From assembly GCA_963763575.1 (NCBI GenBank), contig CAVXPD010000016.1:20911-84910 (forward strand): 64,000 bases of DNA, read 5' to 3'. A model generated the notes under the pieces. The model did no database searches. It saw nothing but the letters and a program-made list of their open reading frames with translations, and was not told where the DNA came from. The DNA comes from Bog-473 sp963763575 (GTDB lineage: Bacteria; Actinomycetota; Acidimicrobiia; Acidimicrobiales; RAAP-2). Positions within the stretch are counted from its first letter, which is position 1. Each line of letters opens with the position of its first letter. The position numbers and the translations under genes were made by a program. Below, piece by piece: positions 53,075 to 63,114 of this stretch.

Positions 53075-53638
53075 TTATCCCAACTGCAAGATCTCGACGT
53101 TATTGCCCCACGGGTCGAGAAGATCGATGGATTGCGCAGCTTGGCTGGCCGGAGTGCCCGCGAACTTCCCCTCCACTTTGGCACCATTGGCGACCGCCAG
53201 TGCACGCGTTGCGCTCAAGCTTGGAACTTGAATGATGAAGCCTCCCACCTTGTTCTTGTCGGCAGGAGTCTTCTGGAGGAGGGCCAGGCCCGGCCCCTTG
53301 GGGAACGTCACGATCTGCGCGTATTTGCCGATCTTCACGGCCAGTTTCGCTCCAAAGAGCGCTCCGTAGAACTTCTCGGCCCGAGGAATGTTGCCCACGT
53401 AGAGCTTGATCATCAGGATGTCGCCGGTCGCCGTTGGTGAACTCGATGAGCCGGATGGAGTGCTCGACGGGACCGTGCTGATCGGGAGGGTTGTGGGAGC
53501 AGCGGAAGCCGCAACACTCCTCGTCCCAGACGACGAACGCGCGGAGTTGACCTGTGCCGTACTGGTCGCTGCGAAGAGACTCAGGATCACGAGCGCAAGG
53601 GGCACAACAAACAACAATGCGGTTTTACGCATAAGCAT
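53075..53638 (-). CDS. exported VOC (glyoxalase-like) protein
   Basis: About 187 residues from ATG 53638 (ATG 53632 also possible). A signal peptide or anchor (MRKTALLFVVPLALVILSLFAA) precedes a Ser/Thr/Pro-rich linker of about 45 residues and one VOC domain (LYVGNIPRAEKFYGALFGAKL, then IVTFPKGPGLALL, then DLLDPWGNNVEILQL). VOC proteins are normally cytosolic, so the exported form is unusual. Ligand unknown. Confidence 0.8.
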   Translation of the reverse strand: MLMRKTALLFVVPLALVILSLFAATSTAQVNSARSSSGTRSVAASAAPTTLPISTVPSSTPSGSSSSPTATGDILMIKLYVGNIPRAEKFYGALFGAKLAVKIGKYAQIVTFPKGPGLALLQKTPADKNKVGGFIIQVPSLSATRALAVANGAKVEGKFAGTPASQAAQSIDLLDPWGNNVEILQLG

Positions 53639-54167
53639 CACTTTCGTTTCGTTTGATGAGACGGCCGAACGGCTAAAGCTCGCATGAGGCGTCGGGTAGA
53701 CAATGCCGGCATCCGTGAGGCCACGATGCCGACGCAATCCTCGGAAGAGAGTCCCTCGACCAACACTCAACACCCGAACACCTCGCTGTCGCCCTGATCA
53801 CAGTCGCTCTGACCACGAGGGGTCAGAATAACACACAGTTAGAACGATTGCTCTACTTTATGATCACGCATACTTGCCCCATGAACTGCATTTTCTATGT
53901 CAAGCTGCGACAGTTGATCTGTCTCCGTCGCTGTCGACACCGCGGCAGCCCACCCTACAATGCCTGGAGTCGATCTGGGCGCGCAGCTCGGCGATCCGCT
54001 GTATTTGTCTGACCTGCCGATGGTCGACGCCGAGGCCTCCATCATCAGACACCTTGGACCACTACTCCCAGCAGGAATCCCACGATGCGAACAAAGCGTG
54101 TGCCCTTCGCGCGATTTACGTCCCTCTCGGCGGCATCAAGACGACCAGCAGAGAGGAATTGGACAGG
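53639..54167. other. intergenic region with no supported gene
   Basis: About 530 bases upstream of the exported VOC gene. AT-richer around 53820-53900. Short frames on both strands near 53840-54235 (for example one with QRIAELRAQIDSRH on the minus strand) might be a decayed gene, but no family could be named. Confidence 0.35.
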
Positions 54168-54857
54168 TCACAAGATGTGGCGGCTGGCGAACGCAATCGT
54201 GCCCGCTTGGTCGAGGTGACGAAGGGTCGCGCTAGAGGCAGGAGCCGATAGGAATTCGGTAATGCCGTCAAGCAGTGCGTTCGCAAACAGCTCGAACGAC
54301 ACGGTCACCACCCCGGATTGAACAGCCCTTTCTCGATCCGCTCCGGCATGAAGACTGAATAACTGCGCCTGGTCGATGCGGAAAGTGCGAAGCACATCTG
54401 GCAGGTGGGCAAGGATCGTATCGAGGTCGCGACGGAAATCCTCGTTGGACGCTTTGCCTTCAAGCGGGAGTTCGCGCAGATCCTCGGGGAGACCCTGTCC
54501 GCTTCGTTGGATCTGTTCGACGAAAGACACATAGTGGTTCTCGGGATCGTTCGACATCGAGAGGACCGGCAGGATCTGTGCTTCGAGCCTGGAGCGGAGA
54601 TCAGCTGGATCGCAGCGTGCGATCAGCAGACGTCTTTGACTCACGATCTCGGGAAGGCGGTGCTGAAAAATGGCTGAGATCAATCCACTCTTGGAGCCGA
54701 AGTAATACCGAACCGCGGAGTTATTGCCCGATCCCGCCTCCGTCGCGATTTGCCTGAGGGACACTCCATCGATCCCGCTTACAGCAAAGAGACGCTCGGC
54801 GACGAGCACGAGGCGCAGCGCACTCGCAGACGGGATGGAGGGCTCCGCGACGGTCAT
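54168..54857 (-). CDS. TetR-family transcriptional regulator
   Basis: 229 residues from ATG 54857 (GTG 54875 adds six). The N-terminal helix-turn-helix is LVLVAERLFAVSGIDGVSLRQIATEAGSGNNSAVRYYFGSKSGLI. The ligand domain is unrecognised. It is the last gene of the leftward operon, 45 nt after the dehydrogenase, and is a candidate regulator of that operon. Confidence 0.9.
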   Translation of the reverse strand: MTVAEPSIPSASALRLVLVAERLFAVSGIDGVSLRQIATEAGSGNNSAVRYYFGSKSGLISAIFQHRLPEIVSQRRLLIARCDPADLRSRLEAQILPVLSMSNDPENHYVSFVEQIQRSGQGLPEDLRELPLEGKASNEDFRRDLDTILAHLPDVLRTFRIDQAQLFSLHAGADRERAVQSGVVTVSFELFANALLDGITEFLSAPASSATLRHLDQAGTIAFASRHIL

Positions 54858-54902
54858 GGATCGACAGCTTGGCACGGGGCCCGGTTGAACACGACGATCG
54901 GT

Positions 54903-55733
54903 TCAGTGGTCCGCAGGAGAGACATTCATGCGCACGAGTGCCTCGCGGGCAGCCTCAATGAACAGCGACTCTCGTGGACCCATGAAGTCAAGAAGGATTC
55001 CGATGTCCTTGGCCAGGAGCGGGCCGGCCAGAGGCGCCAATGTCTCGAGGTCGTACCCGCTTCCCCCTATGACCTCAGCGGCATAGCTGCGTCCGCTCCC
55101 ACGCGACAACACCGTCGCCAGCGCTGCCTGGTCAAGATCCCGATCGGCGGCCAAGGCGAATACCTCGCAGGCCAGTGCGAGCTGGGCGGCAAACACGGTG
55201 TTGTTGAGGATCTTCGCTTCCTGGCCAGAACCGAGGGGCCCGAGGTGGAGGACGGGATTGCCGAAGGTCTCGAAGATAGGTCGGCAGCGCTCGACGACAT
55301 CGACCGAGCCGCCGACCATCACGAGCAGTTCGCGGGCGGTCGCCATATGCCCTCCCCCGCTGACCGGGGCGTCAACGACGTGCACGTTCGGATAATCAGC
55401 TTGGAGACGCAAGCACGTACCCGGATGGACCGTGCTGTGAATCACGACCACCGAATCACCTGCCAGCGCCGTGAGAGCGCCGTCAGGTCCTCGCAAGACC
55501 TCGTCGACTCCGCCATCATCGACCACGCAGATGCAAAGCACGTCGGAGCGTTCAGCGAGTTCTGCCGGAGTGGCGACGATGACCGCGTCGGTTGCCTCGA
55601 ATGGGGCAACCGTCTCGGCTCGACGAGCCCAGAGCGACGTCGAGTACCCGGCCTGGACGATCCGTTCCGCCATGGGTCCACCCTGACTCCCGAGCCCAAT
55701 GAACCCGACACGCGTCTTGACCCCTTCTGTCAC
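54903..55733 (-). CDS. 3-hydroxyisobutyrate dehydrogenase-like NAD(P)-dependent oxidoreductase
   Basis: 276 residues, GTG start. The Rossmann motif is RVGFIGLGSQGGPMAERIVQAG, the substrate loop DAPVSGGGHMATARELLVMVGG, and the catalytic lysine lies in SGQEAKILNNTVFAAQLA. Such enzymes oxidise beta-hydroxyacids or reduce semialdehydes. The start overlaps the upstream gene's stop (GTGA), so it is part of one translational unit. Confidence 0.92.
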   Translation of the reverse strand: MTEGVKTRVGFIGLGSQGGPMAERIVQAGYSTSLWARRAETVAPFEATDAVIVATPAELAERSDVLCICVVDDGGVDEVLRGPDGALTALAGDSVVVIHSTVHPGTCLRLQADYPNVHVVDAPVSGGGHMATARELLVMVGGSVDVVERCRPIFETFGNPVLHLGPLGSGQEAKILNNTVFAAQLALACEVFALAADRDLDQAALATVLSRGSGRSYAAEVIGGSGYDLETLAPLAGPLLAKDIGILLDFMGPRESLFIEAAREALVRMNVSPADH

Positions 55734-56527
55734 GACGTCTCCTCACCCAGCGCACGCGCGACCTGGAGGAGGAGATCGTCGAGATGTGCGCCCAGATGCC
55801 AGCCCAGATAGACGGCGTAGTGGACAACGAGTTCCTGAAGGTCCTCATATGTGAGCTCGTCTTGCCTCAGCGCCGCACCCAGATGAGCGATCACCTCTTC
55901 ATCGACCCCGACCGACCCCGCGCAGCAGATGCTGACTATCCGCTTGTCACGGCGGGACAGGTGCATCTCGCGCTGCCACACTTCGCCATAGAGAAAGTCA
56001 AGGTAGGACCGGCCGCGGAAGGCTGTCACCGCCGGCGGGGCACTCGCACCATGCACGTCCGAATAGGCCTGTTCGCCACGAGCGCGCCGAATGTCGTCAT
56101 CAGCGGGCTCCACCCAGCGTTCGAATTCGTGTTGCTCGAGGGGAATCTCGCGTTCTTCGGACATGCGGAACGCGGACATCATGCCCTGAGTGGTCATCGC
56201 TGACGCCTTGGGCCAGCCAAGTTGCGTTCCGAAGAACAACACGAATTCGTCGAACTCCGAGTAGGAGAGATCGCCGCTGTTCAGCGCCGCCCACACGTGC
56301 GTCTCGATAGGGATCGGGGCACCAGCCGCTCCGACGCATGAGAGTGTGATCAATCGGCGATCCCGAGGGGTGAGGACGCCACGCCGCCACATCTCACCGA
56401 ACACGAACCCGATGACGCCCGTCTCGATGTAGGCGCCGGTCGGATCGGGGCTCGGGGTCGTCATGATTTTCTCGTACTCCGCACGGGCGTCAGCCCGGCG
56501 GTCGTCGCTGTTCGACCACTCAGTCAC
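55730..56527 (-). CDS. double carboxymuconolactone decarboxylase (CMD/AhpD-like) protein
   Basis: 265 residues, GTG start. Two CMD-type helical repeats: about 40-125 (GVLTPRDRRLITLSCVGAAGAPIPIETHVWAALNSG) and 165-260 (LSRRDKRIVSICCAGSVGVDEEVIAHLGAALRQ). The AhpD CxxC redox pair is not present (the second repeat has CC), so lactone or decarboxylase chemistry, or a structural role, is more likely. Overlaps both operon neighbours. Confidence 0.88.
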   Translation of the reverse strand: MTEWSNSDDRRADARAEYEKIMTTPSPDPTGAYIETGVIGFVFGEMWRRGVLTPRDRRLITLSCVGAAGAPIPIETHVWAALNSGDLSYSEFDEFVLFFGTQLGWPKASAMTTQGMMSAFRMSEEREIPLEQHEFERWVEPADDDIRRARGEQAYSDVHGASAPPAVTAFRGRSYLDFLYGEVWQREMHLSRRDKRIVSICCAGSVGVDEEVIAHLGAALRQDELTYEDLQELVVHYAVYLGWHLGAHLDDLLLQVARALGEETS

Positions 56528-57326
56528 TCAATTGCTCCTTGATCATGCGCTGGATGTACGCCTCGGGGTCCGCCGCTCGCTCGCGTAGTTCGTCGTAGAT
56601 CTCATTGGCGGTCACGACGAGAAAGGACCCATTTGCGACCCCCTCGGCGATGAGCTCTCCGACCTCGGCGGGTTCCACCAGGGCATGTTGCGGGGCTCGT
56701 GGAGAAGTGGCTTCGCCGTAGACCGTGATCTGCTCGAGGATGTTGGTGATCACCCCGGACGGGCACACGCACGTCACCCCCACGCCCTTTGGTCCCAAGT
56801 AGAGCGCAAGCGCCTCGGAAAGGCCCACGACGGCATGCTTGGTCGACACGTAGGGAAGTCGGTCGAAGCCATACGCCAGGAGACCTGACGCTGATGCGGT
56901 GTTGATGACGTGACCGCTGCCCTGTGCAATCAGGTGGGGCAGAAAGACGAGATTGCTGCGCACGACACTCATGAGGTTCAGATCGATGACGCGCTCCCAT
57001 GCCTCGAAGGGCAAAGATTCAGGAGCACCCATGGCGATGATTCCGACGTTGTTCATGACTACATCGATTCGACCGAATCGCTCCATGGACAGCTCGCGGA
57101 GTTCTTCGATCTCCTCACGACGAGAGACGTCGACGGCGAGCGCGATCGCCTCGCCACCCGACTCACCCACGAGCGAAGCTGTTTCTTCTGCTCGAGCCCC
57201 GTCGACATCGCTCACAGCCACCTTGGCGCCACGCGCGGCGAACGACAGTGCAGTTGCACGTCCGATCCCACTTCCGGCGCCGGTGAGGACGACGACTCTT
57301 CCTCTGACATTGAAGGGCAATGTCAT
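56520..57326 (-). CDS. short-chain dehydrogenase/reductase
   Basis: 268 residues from ATG 57326, which overlaps the aldehyde dehydrogenase stop by 4 nt. VLTGAGSGIGRATALSF is the cofactor loop, VMNNVGIIAMG the NNxG element, and the catalytic Tyr/Lys is YVSTKHAVVG. The frame extends upstream but that part is antisense-like to the neighbouring gene. Oxidises an alcohol or reduces a ketone in the operon's pathway. Confidence 0.92.
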   Translation of the reverse strand: MTLPFNVRGRVVVLTGAGSGIGRATALSFAARGAKVAVSDVDGARAEETASLVGESGGEAIALAVDVSRREEIEELRELSMERFGRIDVVMNNVGIIAMGAPESLPFEAWERVIDLNLMSVVRSNLVFLPHLIAQGSGHVINTASASGLLAYGFDRLPYVSTKHAVVGLSEALALYLGPKGVGVTCVCPSGVITNILEQITVYGEATSPRAPQHALVEPAEVGELIAEGVANGSFLVVTANEIYDELRERAADPEAYIQRMIKEQLSD

Positions 57327-58777
57327 GCGACGGCAACCGCTTTCGTCTGCAGAAACTCGAACAGCCCTTCCTCGCCACCTTCTCGGCCGTACCCAGAGAT
57401 GCCGACACCGCCAAAGGGGAGATCGCACCCAACGACCGGTGACGCGCCATTGACGTAGACGCCGCCAGCCTCGAGGCGCGACACCAATCGATGGATGCGC
57501 GCCGCGTCGTTGGTGAAGAGGTATGCCGCGAGGCCGTACTCCGTGCCGTTGGCGATCTTTACTGCCTCTTCTTCGTCGTGGAACCGCATCAGCGAGAGCA
57601 CCGGCCCGAACACCTCAACCTGCCCAAGTTCACTGGCCGGATCAACGTCGCCGAGAACCGTGGGCTCGACGAAGAACCCATCGCTGAGACCTTTCGGCAC
57701 GTTCCCGCCGGCGAGCAGCTTTGCGCCCTGTGCTTGCGCCTTTTCGATCATCTCCAGGATGCGCTTCTGCGCCCCCCTCGTCACGACGGGTCCCACCACG
57801 ACTTCGGGATCGAAGGGATCTCCACAGCGAAGAGTTCGGACGACAGCTTGGGTTCGTTCAGCCACTTCGTCGTAGATGTCGTCGTGCACGATCATCCGGG
57901 TGGCAATCGCGCACCCTTGGCCCGCAAGCGTCCCGAACACGGCGAACGCATTGATTGCCAGGGCGAGGTCGAGGTCGGCATCCGGGAAGATCACGTTGGC
58001 CGACTTCCCGCCCAACTCCAACACCGCTGGCTTCAATGATTCCGCGCACGCCGCAAGGATTTTGCGAGCCGTTGCTGGTCCACCCGTGAAGGTCACCTTC
58101 TTCACGAGTTCATGGCGCACGAGCGCGTCGCCGGCTTCGGGTCCGCCAAGCAACAGGTTGACGACTCCGGGCGGGATCCCCGCCTCACGGATCAAAGCCA
58201 TCAAGTGCTCGGTCGCGTATGGGGTCAGCTCGGAAGGCTTCATGACCACCGTATTGCCGGCGGCGAGCGCCGGGATGAGCTTCATTCCCACCGACACGAG
58301 CGGGCCATTCCAGGTGAGGATGATGCCGACGACACCATAGGGCTCGGGCACTGTGTATCCCAGCTCCCGCTGCTGCGATGGAGACGAGGTCACGCGGCCC
58401 TCGATCTTGTCGGCCCATCCCGCGTAGTAACTGGTCCACGAGGTCATCAGGTCGACGAGTAACGGGCTCATCGTCGCCGTCATCCCGTTGTCGAGTACCG
58501 ACAGCCGCGCCAGCTCGTCACGGTCTCGCTCCATCAGCTCCCCCAGGCGGCGCAAGACGCGGCTCCGGTCGGCCGGCCTCCACGTACCCCACACCTGGAG
58601 GGCGTCCTGGGCCGCTCTCACGGCCGAGTCGACATCAGCGGGCCCGGCCATGGGCACGAATCCCTGGACTTCGCCGGTCGCCGGGAAGACGTGCTCATGC
58701 CTTCCTGCGGACCCTTCAGCCCGGAGCTCACCGCCAATATGCAGGTGTACCTCGGGCACCCTCCTGTCAGCCGTCAT
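57323..58777 (-). CDS. aldehyde dehydrogenase
   Basis: 484 residues, ATG with AGGAGGCGC upstream. ILTWNGPLVSVGMKLIPALAAGNTVVMKPSE, ELGGKSANVIFPDAD and the catalytic Cys in LAGQGCAIATR identify the family, and PFGGVGISGYGREGG is the C-terminal signature. First gene of a five-gene leftward operon with 4-8 nt overlaps down to the dehydrogenase. Oxidises an aldehyde produced in that pathway. Confidence 0.95.
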   Translation of the reverse strand: MTADRRVPEVHLHIGGELRAEGSAGRHEHVFPATGEVQGFVPMAGPADVDSAVRAAQDALQVWGTWRPADRSRVLRRLGELMERDRDELARLSVLDNGMTATMSPLLVDLMTSWTSYYAGWADKIEGRVTSSPSQQRELGYTVPEPYGVVGIILTWNGPLVSVGMKLIPALAAGNTVVMKPSELTPYATEHLMALIREAGIPPGVVNLLLGGPEAGDALVRHELVKKVTFTGGPATARKILAACAESLKPAVLELGGKSANVIFPDADLDLALAINAFAVFGTLAGQGCAIATRMIVHDDIYDEVAERTQAVVRTLRCGDPFDPEVVVGPVVTRGAQKRILEMIEKAQAQGAKLLAGGNVPKGLSDGFFVEPTVLGDVDPASELGQVEVFGPVLSLMRFHDEEEAVKIANGTEYGLAAYLFTNDAARIHRLVSRLEAGGVYVNGASPVVGCDLPFGGVGISGYGREGGEEGLFEFLQTKAVAVA

Positions 58778-58835
58778 CTCATGCGCCTCCTGGTCTGGCT
58801 CTCTGTCAACTCACTTGTCTTACTACTTAAGGCAC

Positions 58836-58864
58836 TTGACTTCAACCCTCCTTCCGTGTGGAAT
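58836..58864 (+). promoter_or_regulatory. sigma-70-like promoter of the divergent SDR gene (possibly leaderless)
   Basis: TTGACT (58836-58841) and TGGAAT (58859-58864) are 17 nt apart. The ATG at 58871 follows 6 nt after the -10 with no ribosome site, as in leaderless actinobacterial mRNAs. The intergenic space to the aldehyde dehydrogenase start is only 93 bp, so both directions share control. Confidence 0.45.
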
Positions 58865-58870
58865 ACCGAA

Positions 58871-59644
58871 ATGGATCTGGAGAAGCTTTTTGACCTCAAC
58901 GACAAAGTGGCGATCGTGACGGGCGGGGCGGGCGACATCGGCAGCGTCTACGCCGAGGCCCTCTGCAGCACCGGGGCGTCCGTCGTCATTGCGGACCTGA
59001 ATCTCGAGGCGAGCACGAAAGTCGCCAACAAATTGACCGCCCAGGGGTTTCGTGCAGCCGGACTGCAAGTGGACGTGCGTTCGGATGCCTCAACGGCTGA
59101 GATGGCCGCCGGCACCATCGAGCACTTCGGCGGCATCGACATCCTGATCAACAACGCGGCGATCATGACCGACCTGCCGCCCTTCGGACTGACCAACATG
59201 CCCGTCGCCGAGTGGGATCGGGTGCTCAACGTCAATCTGCGGGGCCCACTCCTGTGCACCCAGGCCGTCATCGAGTCCATGGAAGCTCGAGGCGGAGGCA
59301 GGGTCATCAACGGTCTCTCCGCGGGGGCCTTCATGGCCGGCGGCATCTACGGGGTCAGTAAATACGCTCTCCATGGGCTTACGGCCAACCTCGCCGCCGA
59401 ACTGGGACCTCGAGGCATCAACGTGAACGGGATAGCCCCCGGACTTGTTGCCAGCGAGAGCGGCTATGTCAGCCTTCCCGAGGATTCTCCGTTCCGAGAG
59501 GTACTCGGACAGCAGATCCCGGGGAAGACGTCGGGGCCGCCAGCAGATCTTGTCGGCGCAATGTTGCTGCTGTGCTCACCCGCCGGCGACTGGATCAACG
59601 GGCAGACGATTTCCGTCGACGGCGGTTGGATCATGCGCCTCTAG
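58871..59644 (+). CDS. short-chain dehydrogenase/reductase
   Basis: 257 residues. AIVTGGAGDIGSVYAEALCSTGA is the cofactor-binding loop (GxxxGxG as GGAGDIG), INNAAIM the NNAA element, YGVSKYALHG the catalytic Tyr/Lys, and ISVDGGWIMRL the usual C-terminus. Divergent from the aldehyde dehydrogenase operon and possibly part of the same pathway. Converges with rhaB. Confidence 0.92.
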   Translation: MDLEKLFDLNDKVAIVTGGAGDIGSVYAEALCSTGASVVIADLNLEASTKVANKLTAQGFRAAGLQVDVRSDASTAEMAAGTIEHFGGIDILINNAAIMTDLPPFGLTNMPVAEWDRVLNVNLRGPLLCTQAVIESMEARGGGRVINGLSAGAFMAGGIYGVSKYALHGLTANLAAELGPRGINVNGIAPGLVASESGYVSLPEDSPFREVLGQQIPGKTSGPPADLVGAMLLLCSPAGDWINGQTISVDGGWIMRL

Positions 59645-59695
59645 GTCGCGCTGCAGCCCATCACGAGCGGGTCGTGGAATGAGGTAAGTCGGCGG

Positions 59696-61081
59696 TCACC
59701 CGACAGGTGTGCACGGATCTACTGCAGGGTCATAGCGGAGAAGTGGCACCGAGGCGGCGATGCTGGCTCTCGCAGCATCGATGGACGACGGCAACGCGCC
59801 AATGCTCTGGGCCTGGACGACGATGTTGCCGAAAGCCGCCGCTTCGGCCGGTCCGGCCAGGACCGGGACTCCAGCGGCGTCGGCGGTCAGTTGGCAGAGA
59901 AGGCCATTTTGAGAGCCTCCACCGACAATATGGACCACGTCTAGCTTTCTGTGGGCCAGCGCGCAGGCTTTCGCCAACGTGCCTGCAAACGCCCCAGCCA
60001 GCGAATCAAGAATGCACCGGACGATCACCGGAGGTTCCATCCGACCGCCGGGACCCAACACGGCTTCGGAAATGCGATTCGGCATGTCTCCTGGTGCAAC
60101 AAAGACGGGGTCATCAGGGTCGATGACCGGACCGCCCCGGCCCAGGCGAGCTGCCGCCTCGAGTAGCGCAGCCCGGTCGTCCGTCCCCCACTGACGCAGA
60201 CATTCCTGCAGAAGCCACAGCCCTCCCACGTTGCGCAGGAATCTGATTCGCCCGCCGACGCCGAGCTCGTTGGTGAAGTTTGCTCGTCGCGCGTCTTCGG
60301 TGAGAATCGGGGCTTCCAGTTCCAGACCGACCAAGGACCAGGTCCCGCAGGACACATAGGCAAAGCGTTCCGTCGTTGCGGGTACAGCCGCAATGGCCGA
60401 CGCCGTGTCGTGCGAGCAGACATTGACGACGGGAAGCGGTCCGGGAGCGGTTCCACGAATGGAGCCAGGTCTTGCGATGGGCGGAAAGAGATCGGAGGGA
60501 ATCCCCAACCGATCGAGCACCTGTATCGACCATGATGATGAGGCGAGATCAAGGAGGGCCGTCGTCGAGGCATTGGTCAGCTCGCTGCGCAACTCGCCAG
60601 TGAGCCAGTAGGCGACGAGGTCCGGGATGAGCACTGCATGCGCGGCCCGGGACCATAAAGGGCCTTGCTGCTCGGCGACGATCTGGTAGATGGTGTTGAA
60701 CGGAAGGTGCTGCGTGCCCGTGACGCGGTACAGCTCCTCGGGCGGGACCAGTCCGTGCACGTGTTCGAGAACGGCTTCGGTCCGATCATCCCGGTACGCC
60801 ACGGGGTCAGCAAGGAGACTTCCATCGTCATCCAACAGCCCATAGTCCACGCCCCAGCCATCGATGGCGACGGACTCCGCCTCAGGGATCCGACGCAGAG
60901 CGGACAGGACCATCTGGTAGAGCCGGTTGAGGTCCCAGCGAAGGTGACCGTCTCTGGCGATCGGGCCGTTCGAGATCCGTTCCACCTCCCGCAACTCGAT
61001 CCTGTCAGGCGTCACCGCGCCGGCCATGACTCGCGCACTCGAAGCGCCGAGGTCGACGGCCACGAAGATCCGTGGCGGCAC
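59696..61081 (-). CDS. rhaB: L-rhamnulose kinase
   Basis: 461 residues, GTG start 2 nt after the aldolase stop. FVAVDLGASSARVMAG is the FGGY phosphate-1 motif; DGWGVDYGLLDDDG, ASTTALLDLASSSWS, FAYVSCGTWSLVG and VVHIVGGGSQNGLLCQLTADAAGVPV are rhamnulokinase-type blocks. Phosphorylates L-rhamnulose to rhamnulose-1-phosphate in the cytosol. Intact, unlike the two genes upstream of it in the operon. Confidence 0.93.
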   Translation of the reverse strand: MPPRIFVAVDLGASSARVMAGAVTPDRIELREVERISNGPIARDGHLRWDLNRLYQMVLSALRRIPEAESVAIDGWGVDYGLLDDDGSLLADPVAYRDDRTEAVLEHVHGLVPPEELYRVTGTQHLPFNTIYQIVAEQQGPLWSRAAHAVLIPDLVAYWLTGELRSELTNASTTALLDLASSSWSIQVLDRLGIPSDLFPPIARPGSIRGTAPGPLPVVNVCSHDTASAIAAVPATTERFAYVSCGTWSLVGLELEAPILTEDARRANFTNELGVGGRIRFLRNVGGLWLLQECLRQWGTDDRAALLEAAARLGRGGPVIDPDDPVFVAPGDMPNRISEAVLGPGGRMEPPVIVRCILDSLAGAFAGTLAKACALAHRKLDVVHIVGGGSQNGLLCQLTADAAGVPVLAGPAEAAAFGNIVVQAQSIGALPSSIDAARASIAASVPLLRYDPAVDPCTPVG

Positions 61082-61083
61082 GG

Positions 61084-63114
61084 TCAGCGCAAGAACGCAG
61101 CGGCAACCCCTGCGTCGACGGGCACCAGGAGCCCGGTGGTGTGGCTGAACTCATCCGAGACGAGGGCTGCGACGGCAGCAGCAACGTGCCGGGGCAACGC
61201 TCGCGCTTGAGCAGCGTGCGCTGAGCGTAGAAGGATCCCAAATCCTCTTCTGCTACCCCGTAGACGGCCGCACGCTGCGCACCCCAGCCACCGGAGAATA
61301 TGCCGCTCCCCCATACGACCGCGTCGGGATTCACGCCATTGACCCGGATGCCGTATTCCCCCAGTTCCGCCGCCAAGAGACGAACTTGGTGGGCCTGGTC
61401 GGCCTTTGCCGCACCGTAGGCCACGTTGTTGGGCCCGGCGAAGATGGCGTTCTTCGAGACGACGTACACAATGTCGCCTCCGAGACCCTGGGCGACCATT
61501 GCCCGCGCCGCCGCCTTGGCCACCAGGAAGCTGCCTTTGGCCATGACCGCGTGCTGACGATCCCAATCAGCCTCAGACGTTTCGAGTAGGGGGGCAGAGA
61601 TCGAGAGTCCAGCGTTGTTGACCACCAGGTCGAGCCCACCGAACGCCACAATGGCTGCCGCTACGGCAGATCGCACCGAGTCATCGTCGCTCACGTCGAG
61701 CGCGACCCCTCGGCGCGATCCGCCGAACCGATCTCGCCGGCAACCTCGACCGCCTTCGCCTCATCGAGATCGGCAATGACAACACAGGCGCCCTCCGCAG
61801 CGAGCTGTTCGGCGATGGATCGGCCGATCCCACTCGCTGCGCCCGTCACCAGGGCGATCCGCCCGGCGTGCCGCGCCGGCTTCGGCATCCTTTGCAGTTT
61901 GGCCTCCTCGAGAGACCAATACTCGATGCGAAACTTCTCGGACTCCGGAATCGGGGAGTACCTGGAGACGGCCTCGGCGCCGCGCATGACATTGATGGCG
62001 TTCACGTAGAACTCGCCGGCCACCCGAGCTGTCTGCTTGTCCCGGCCGTACGAGAACATTCCCACACCTGGCACAAGCACGATGGACGGGTCAGCGCCAC
62101 GCATCGGGGGTGATGCGTCGTCGGCGTACCGTTCGTAATAGGCGGTGTAGTCCCGGCGGTACTGCTCGTGAAGCTCACCTAGACGGGCGACACATTCGTC
62201 GATCGGAGCATCGGCAGGGAGGTCCAAGACGAGGGGCTTGACTTTGGTGCGGAGGAAATGGTCGGGACACGAGGTCCCGAGCTCGGCCAGAACGAACAGC
62301 TTTGTAGCCGCCAAGAATTCCAGCACGTCGTTGGTATCGGTGAATTGGCCCACCATGCGCTGGTCGTGCGAGGCGATGCGTCGCAGGACTGGGGCCAATT
62401 CTCCTGCCTTTTCTCGGCGCTCTACTGCTGAGAGAGCGGCCCGTGCGGGGTCCGGTTCGCCAAAGGGCAAAGGCCCGCCGTGCGCATCGAGGTAGGCACG
62501 CGCCGTCTCGATCATCCAGACGCTGTTGGTTGCCGCTTCGTCACTCGTGGCACCCCACGCCGTGATGCCGTGACCACCGAGTACCACTCCAATAGCGTCA
62601 GGGTTGTCCTCGTAGACCGCTGCGATGTCGAGGCCCAGCTGGAATCCGGGGCGGCGCCAGGGGACCCAGGCGACCCGGGTGCCATAGACGTCTCGAGTCA
62701 GTCGTTCGCCGTCTGCTGCGGCCACGATGGCAATGGCGCTGTCGGGATGCAGATGGTCGACATGCGAGGCTTGGATCAGGCCGTGCATCGCAGTGTCGAT
62801 GGAGGGTGTGGCCCCACCCCGGCCGTGCAGGCAGAAGTCAAACGCCGGCACCATCTCGTCCTCCCGAGCCTCTCCGGGATAGACGGCGATTAACGATCGC
62901 AGCCTGTCGAGGCGCAGGACGGCCAGCCCGGTTTCGGTCAGCGTGCCCAGATCGCCACCGGAGCCCTTGACCCACATGAGATCAACATCTTCGTCCGTGA
63001 CGGGGTCGCGCTCACTTCCCTTCGCCGAGGTGTTGCCGCCGGCGAAATTTGTGTTCCGCCGGTCTGCCCCGAGGCGATGCGATCGCTCAAGCAGCTGTGC
63101 CGCGACGGGGTCAT
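61084..63114 (-). pseudogene. rhaD: bifunctional rhamnulose-1-phosphate aldolase / short-chain (lactaldehyde) dehydrogenase, frameshifted
   Basis: The class II aldolase domain is intact in one frame (RLGADRRNTNFAGGNTSAKG, WVKGSGGDLGTLTETGLAVLR, zinc ligands in SHVDHLHPDSA, VVLGGHGITAWG), followed by a dehydrogenase domain starting RIALVTGAASGIGRSIAEQL. That frame stops at 61691. Family sequence resumes in a second frame (VALDVSDDDSVRSAVAAAIVAFGGLDLVVNNAGL to YAQRTLLKRE) after a one-base loss in the C-run at 61706-61709, and in a third (LPRHVAAAVAALVSDEF to the TGA at 61084) after another near 61199. Splits rhamnulose-1-P to DHAP and lactaldehyde and oxidises the latter. Confidence 0.8.

Noticed and set aside
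52900..54200. Second copy of the tRNA-Gly 3' end marking the other end of the element
   Set aside because: Scanned by eye for GTTCGATCCTGG and the CGGCCGCTCCA end; no convincing match was found, so the right boundary is left open.
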